From positions 16,754,265-16,818,264 of the forward strand of contig NC_035170.2 of the NCBI RefSeq assembly GCF_001659605.2: a stretch of DNA of 64,000 bases. The letters are read 5' to 3'. The notes under the pieces were generated by a model. The model saw nothing but the letters and a program-made list of their open reading frames with translations. It was not told the origin of the DNA and made no database searches. Positions 59,340 to 64,000 of the stretch are shown piece after piece. Numbering within the stretch: position 1 is the first letter of the stretch; each line of letters opens with the position of its first letter. Made by a program: the position numbers and the translations under genes. This DNA comes from Manihot esculenta (Eukaryota > Streptophyta > Magnoliopsida > Malpighiales > Euphorbiaceae).

Positions 59340-62300
59340 ATGAGAGGAACTCGTCGATCTGCACGATTGACTGGAGTGCCACCTCAGGACGAGGGCACTG
59401 ATGCCCGTCCTCCAGCATTGCCTAGGGCAATGTCCAGTAGGTCCAACAGAGACAGAGTAGCTAGAGACCCTAGAAGGTCTTTAGATCTGGGAAGAAGCAG
59501 ATCAGTAAGGGGAACAGTGCAGGGAGGAATGTCTGAGGATATGGAAGTAGACCAGAGGAGGGATGGCAGTCTCGGTGTGAGCATGCCGGAAGAGGGCATG
59601 GGAGAATCAGAAGGAGGCACTCAGGCCTCGAGTTATGTCCAGCCACATCACTACCCACCCTATTCACACCATCCAGGGTATTCGATGGGAGGTACATCGG
59701 ATTACCCCAGTTTTAGCCCTTATCCTCCACATATGCCATACCCACCTTACTACCCACCATACTCTCAGTACCCCATGTACCCACCTCCACCTCCCTTTAC
59801 CAGTACAGCAAACCCTACCCCAGGGGATGTTGTACCTCCACCACCACCAGTATCTACTGTCCCGGAAACACAAGTACCCAAACCTACCTCATCTGGAGGG
59901 AGCAAGGTCAAGATGACCGATTATATGAAGCTGGGTGCTCCCCAGTTTGAAACCGGTGATGATCCGTTCGTGTACTTGGAGCGGGTCAAGGCAATTACAG
60001 ATGAGATAGGGGCTGATGACAGTAGAGCCATTCAGATGGCCGGGTTCACGCTTAAGTGCAAGAAGGCACGGGAGTGGTTCAAGAATTATGTGAACCCGAG
60101 AGTGGACAGCATGAATTGGGAAGAGTTTTCAAATGAGTTTGCAGGATGGGCTTTCCCTGATAGTTCAAGGGAATTGAAGATGATAGAATTCGAGCAGTTG
60201 AGGCAAACTGATGACATGAGTGTAGACGAGTACACAGACAGGTTCCTGGAGTTGTTGCCATATGCTGGGCTGAATTTGGACACAGATCAAAAGAAGTCAA
60301 GGAGATATATTATGAGGCTGCACTCCAGGTATTCCTCTTTGGTACAGTCAGCAGAGAGAGAGAGTTTCCATGCCATAGTGGATATGGCTAGGAGAATGGA
60401 GGCTAGTGCTATCGTTGAGGGGAAGGTAAAACAGTCAGTGGCACAGTCTTCTGGTTCCAAGACCCCAGGTGGGGAAAGGGTAGACTCTTCTTCTCTGAGT
60501 ACAGCAGTTGCAGGCAATAAGAAGTGGGACAGAGGCCACAGAAAATCTAAGAAGAATAAGTTCTGGAACAAGATCAAGTCAGGTCTGGGTTTAGGCAGTG
60601 GCTCAAGCTCTGGCGCAGAGGTTACAGCATGTATGAGATGTGGGAGACCACACAAGGGAGTATGTCTGGCAGGGACAAACACATGTTTCAGATGCGGACA
60701 GGCGGGTCATTTGGCTCGAGACTGTCCTAGAGGAGCCTTTACAGCACCGTCTCAGCAGACAACCTCCGGCAGTGTGGTGCAGCCAGTAGCTCCAGCCGCA
60801 ACACAGGCCAGTGGCAGAGGCAGAGAGAGAGGGTCAGCCTCTTCATCAGCAGGATACAGAGGTGAAGGTCCATCAGCTCCGGCACGGATCTTCACTATGA
60901 CTCAGCAGGAGGCCAGCACATCCAACACCGTGGTGGCAGGTAATCTCATCATTGGTTGTTCTGATGTGTATGCCTTAATGGACCCGGGTGCATCTCATTC
61001 TTTTATTGCTCCGAGAGTCGTGGAGAGGGTAGGATTGATGGTCTCTGGGTTAGAGTGTCCCCTATGGGTCAGTGGACCCAAGTGTGACCCGTCAGTGGCA
61101 GAGGCAGTCTGCCAATGTAGTCCAGTTTTCATAGAGGGAAGATGCCTTTCCGCCGACCTTGTGGTTCTAGATTTGACAGATTTTGACGTCATTCTAGGGA
61201 TGGATTGGTTATCGACCCATGGTGCTACCTTGGACTGTAGAGACAAGGTAGTCAGATTCAGAGATCAGGATGGGTCAGAGGTCGTCTTCAGAGGAGACAA
61301 GAGGGGTACACCTAGAGGTCTGATCTCAGCTCTTCAGGCTCGTAGGTTGCTTAGGAGGGGATGTCAGGGGTTTCTAGCTCATGTGAGGGAGTTAGATAGT
61401 CATGTCAGAGAGCCCGTCTCAGTGCCTGTGGTGAGTGAGTTCTTAGATGTTTTCCCAGACGAGCTTCCAGGACTACCACCTGCAAGGGAGATAGAGTTTG
61501 AAATAGAGCTGATGCCTGGAACTAGGCCTATCTCTATCCCTCCCTACAGGATGGCGCCAGCAGAGTTGAAAGAGCTAAAGGAACAGTTGCAAGAACTGGT
61601 GGACAAGGGTTTCATCCGACCGAGTACCTCACCTTGGGGTGCTCCAGTGCTCTTTGTAAAGAAAAAGGATGGATCCCTTAGGCTTTGTATCGACTACAGA
61701 CAGTTGAACAAAGCCACCATCAAGAACAAGTACCCTTTGCCGAGGATCGACGATCTATTCGACCAGCTAGCAGGAGCAGGTTGTTTCTCCAAAATAGATC
61801 TGAGATCAGGGTACCATCAGTTGAGGATAAGGAATGAAGATGTACCGAAGACAGCTTTCAGGACCAGGTATGGGCACTATGAGTTCCTTGTGATGCCGTT
61901 TGGGTTGACCAACGCCCCTGCAGCATTCATGGACCTCATGAACAGAGTATTCAGTCAGTATCTGGATCACTTCGTTATTGTCTTCATAGACGATATCTTA
62001 GTGTATTCCAGAAATGCAGAGGAGCATGCCCATCACCTGAGGATAGTTTTGCAGACCTTGAGAGAGCATGGCTTGTATGCCAAGTTCTCCAAGTGTGAGT
62101 TTTGGCTTAGGAGCATTTCATTCTTGGGGCACATTGTGTCAGAACAGGGTATTGAAGTAGACCCCAAGAAGGTAGAGGCTGTAGCTAACTGGCCTAGACC
62201 CACCACAGTGACCGAGATCAAAAGTTTTTTGGGTTTAGCAGGTTACTACAGGAGGTTCGTTCAGGACTTCTCAAAGATTGCTGCTCCTATGACCAAATTG

Positions 62301-64000
62301 ACAAAGAAGAATCAGAAGTTTATATGGACCGATCAGTGTGAGGAAAGCTTTGAGGAGCTTAAGAGGAGGTTGACTTCAGCACCGGTGTTAGCTCTGCCAA
62401 AAGGTGATGATGACTTCTCAGTATATTGTGATGCGTCCCGTGTGGGACTGGGTTGTGTGCTAATGCAAAATGAGAGGGTGATCGCTTATGCTTCTAGGCA
62501 GCTGAAGAAGCATGAGCTGAATTACCCCACACATGACCTGGAGATGGCGGCAGTGATCTTTGCACTCAAGATGTGGAGGCATTACCTTTATGGGGTAAAG
62601 TGTGAGATCTTCACAGATCATAAGAGCCTGCAGTACATCCTGAGTCAGAGAGAACTGAACATGAGGCAGAGGAGATGGGTAGAGCTGTTGAGTGACTATG
62701 ATTGCAAGATTCAGTACCATCCGGGTAAGGCGAATGTTGTGGCAGACGCCCTAAGCCGGAAATCACTCGGCAGTCTATCCCACATTTCAGCAGAGAGGAG
62801 GCCGGTGGTGAAGGAGTTCCACAAACTTATGAGTGAGGGATTACAGTTGGAGTTGTCTGGCACAGGTGCTTTGATTGCACAGATGAAGGTAACACCAGTG
62901 TTTCTGGAGCAGGTGGCTCAGAAACAGCATGAGGACCCAGAGTTAGTGAAGATTGCCAGGACGGTTCAGTCAGGCAAAGATAGTGAGTTCAGATTTGATG
63001 ATAAGGGGATCCTCCGCTACGGGAACAGATTATGTGTGCCAGATGACATTGGTCTGAAGGGAGATATTATGGGGGAAGCCCATAATACCAAGTATAGTGT
63101 TCACCCTGGAGCCACCAAGATGTATCAGGATCTGAAGAGAGTGTATTGGTGGCCAGCTATGAAGAAGGACGTGGCACTGTTCGTGTCAGCCTGCGATGTG
63201 TGTCAGAGGGTGAAACTAGAGCATCAGAAGCCGGCTGGAATGCTTAACCCGCTACCTATTCCAGAATGGAAATGGGAGAACATAGCTATGGACTTCGTAG
63301 TGGGGTTACCGGCAACATCCAACAGACTAGACTCCATATGGGTGATTGTGGACAGACTCACCAAATCTGCTCACTTCATTCCAGTTAGGAGCAACTACTC
63401 TGTGGATAAGTTAGCGCAGGTTTATGTGGGTGAAGTCGTCAGACTACATGGGGTCCCGGTATCTATAGTGTCAGATAGAGGGCCCCAGTTCACCTCCAGG
63501 TTTTGGCGGAGTCTGCAGAGTGCTATGGGCACCAGGTTAGATTTCAGTACTGCCTTCCACCCCCAGACCGATGGACAGTCAGAGAGGACCATCCAGACCG
63601 TAGAAGATATGCTCAGAATGTGCGTGCTAGATTTTGGCGGTTCTTGGAAGCAACATCTACCTTTGGTGGAGTTTGCCTACAATAACAGCTATCATGCTAG
63701 CATAGGGATGGCTCCATATGAAGCTTTATATGGGAGGAAGTGCAGGTCACCCGTTTGCTGGGAAGAGGTAGGAGAAAGGTCCTTAGCAGGGCCTGAGCTT
63801 GTAGAGATTACCAGCAGGGTGGTGCCCATGATCAGAGAAAGGATAAAGACTGCCACCAGCAGGCAGAAAAGTTATGCAGACATCCGCAGGAAACAGGTAG
63901 AGTTTCAGGAGGGGGATCTAGTATTGCTCAAGGTGTCTCCGATGAAAGGGGTGGTTCGGTTTGGTAAGAAGGGTAAGCTAGCTCCGCGGTACATTGGACC
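59340..64000 (+). CDS. Gag-pol of E2, open to the window edge (partial)
   Basis: The ATG at 59340 starts the same polyprotein as E1 and D. I found no stop or shift in the 1553 codons present, and the T run that is broken in E1 is six long here, keeping RT and RNase H in frame. Order: Pro/Tyr-rich N-terminus, capsid-like segment, two Cys/His motifs, protease, RT, RNase H, integrase with the DDE residues. The window ends in the GPF motif (RYIGP), so about the last 100 codons, including the chromodomain-like tail, are outside. Substitutions against E1 are few (for example Asp-to-Gly in the YVGEVVRL segment near 63428, and Arg to Lys near 63091). It may be functional if the rest is intact. Confidence 0.93.
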   Translation, partial: MRGTRRSARLTGVPPQDEGTDARPPALPRAMSSRSNRDRVARDPRRSLDLGRSRSVRGTVQGGMSEDMEVDQRRDGSLGVSMPEEGMGESEGGTQASSYVQPHHYPPYSHHPGYSMGGTSDYPSFSPYPPHMPYPPYYPPYSQYPMYPPPPPFTSTANPTPGDVVPPPPPVSTVPETQVPKPTSSGGSKVKMTDYMKLGAPQFETGDDPFVYLERVKAITDEIGADDSRAIQMAGFTLKCKKAREWFKNYVNPRVDSMNWEEFSNEFAGWAFPDSSRELKMIEFEQLRQTDDMSVDEYTDRFLELLPYAGLNLDTDQKKSRRYIMRLHSRYSSLVQSAERESFHAIVDMARRMEASAIVEGKVKQSVAQSSGSKTPGGERVDSSSLSTAVAGNKKWDRGHRKSKKNKFWNKIKSGLGLGSGSSSGAEVTACMRCGRPHKGVCLAGTNTCFRCGQAGHLARDCPRGAFTAPSQQTTSGSVVQPVAPAATQASGRGRERGSASSSAGYRGEGPSAPARIFTMTQQEASTSNTVVAGNLIIGCSDVYALMDPGASHSFIAPRVVERVGLMVSGLECPLWVSGPKCDPSVAEAVCQCSPVFIEGRCLSADLVVLDLTDFDVILGMDWLSTHGATLDCRDKVVRFRDQDGSEVVFRGDKRGTPRGLISALQARRLLRRGCQGFLAHVRELDSHVREPVSVPVVSEFLDVFPDELPGLPPAREIEFEIELMPGTRPISIPPYRMAPAELKELKEQLQELVDKGFIRPSTSPWGAPVLFVKKKDGSLRLCIDYRQLNKATIKNKYPLPRIDDLFDQLAGAGCFSKIDLRSGYHQLRIRNEDVPKTAFRTRYGHYEFLVMPFGLTNAPAAFMDLMNRVFSQYLDHFVIVFIDDILVYSRNAEEHAHHLRIVLQTLREHGLYAKFSKCEFWLRSISFLGHIVSEQGIEVDPKKVEAVANWPRPTTVTEIKSFLGLAGYYRRFVQDFSKIAAPMTKLTKKNQKFIWTDQCEESFEELKRRLTSAPVLALPKGDDDFSVYCDASRVGLGCVLMQNERVIAYASRQLKKHELNYPTHDLEMAAVIFALKMWRHYLYGVKCEIFTDHKSLQYILSQRELNMRQRRWVELLSDYDCKIQYHPGKANVVADALSRKSLGSLSHISAERRPVVKEFHKLMSEGLQLELSGTGALIAQMKVTPVFLEQVAQKQHEDPELVKIARTVQSGKDSEFRFDDKGILRYGNRLCVPDDIGLKGDIMGEAHNTKYSVHPGATKMYQDLKRVYWWPAMKKDVALFVSACDVCQRVKLEHQKPAGMLNPLPIPEWKWENIAMDFVVGLPATSNRLDSIWVIVDRLTKSAHFIPVRSNYSVDKLAQVYVGEVVRLHGVPVSIVSDRGPQFTSRFWRSLQSAMGTRLDFSTAFHPQTDGQSERTIQTVEDMLRMCVLDFGGSWKQHLPLVEFAYNNSYHASIGMAPYEALYGRKCRSPVCWEEVGERSLAGPELVEITSRVVPMIRERIKTATSRQKSYADIRRKQVEFQEGDLVLLKVSPMKGVVRFGKKGKLAPRYIG

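Larger units (their letters stand above)
49116..64000 (+). mobile_element. Element E: tandem LTR-internal-LTR-internal array (runs off the window)
   Basis: 5' LTR 49116-51408, internal E1 51409-56782, shared middle LTR 56783-59069, internal E2 from 59070 to the window end. The middle LTR is both the 3' LTR of E1 (polypurine tract directly before it) and the 5' LTR of E2 (PBS directly after it), with no target duplication between. The repeat period is 7661 bases. E1 and E2 differ by scattered single bases. The left flank before 49116 is CTTTC; its partner would lie outside the window. Confidence 0.93.

Overview
The window is nuclear DNA of a flowering plant, most likely a eudicot. It has an AT-rich single-copy background, several plant LTR-retrotransposon lineages primed by initiator tRNA-Met, a hAT-type DNA transposon and a plant PIP-type peptide hormone gene. 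The LTR family looks to me like one from Euphorbiaceae such as Manihot, but that is recognition, not proof. About two thirds of the window is transposon sequence, and almost all of that is one Ty3/gypsy chromovirus family (Tekay/Del-like) in several subfamilies.

Layout. 1-2940: AT-rich non-coding DNA with a possible SINE. 2941-3198, 25320-25655 and 35590-35930: three pieces of one older sequence, probably a 5'-truncated non-LTR retroposon, split by two later insertions. 3199-25319: a nest. Element A (minus strand, TSD TCTAT) carries a 1395-bp hAT element (3623-5017, TSD CCCCGAGC) in its 3' LTR. Its coding region is split by element B (plus strand, 8726-21057, TSD ACTGA), whose integrase is split by solo LTR C (15105-17487, TSD CAGTT). 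25656-35589: element D (minus strand, TSD ATTTT), with LTRs that look identical and one unbroken gag-pol frame. 35931-46947: AT-rich DNA holding the only recognisable host gene, a secreted PIP/PIPL-type peptide precursor on the minus strand (40269-40466), with a TATA box and W-box-like motifs upstream. 36826-37460 is a large inverted repeat enclosing an LTR/PBS-like piece. 46948-49115: three abutting degraded retrotransposon fragments. 49116-64000: a tandem element (E1/E2) arranged LTR-internal-LTR-internal, running off the window.

The retrotransposon genes form one polyprotein: gag with a proline/tyrosine-rich N-terminus, two Cys/His motifs, aspartic protease, reverse transcriptase, RNase H, integrase and a C-terminal chromodomain-like segment. 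D is the only copy seen complete and unbroken. E2 looks open up to the window edge. E1 has a one-base frameshift, and A and B are heavily broken.

Most noteworthy: the shared-LTR tandem array; the 28-bp duplicated terminus with a PBS remnant on solo LTR C; paired GCC-box-like 13-mers upstream of the LTR TATA box; LTR repeat modules whose stems change in a compensating way; a conserved hairpin before the polypurine tract; and the PIP gene. I saw no CRISPR array, rRNA gene or tRNA gene. Boundaries of the LTRs and TSDs were read base by base; domain and age statements are by eye.
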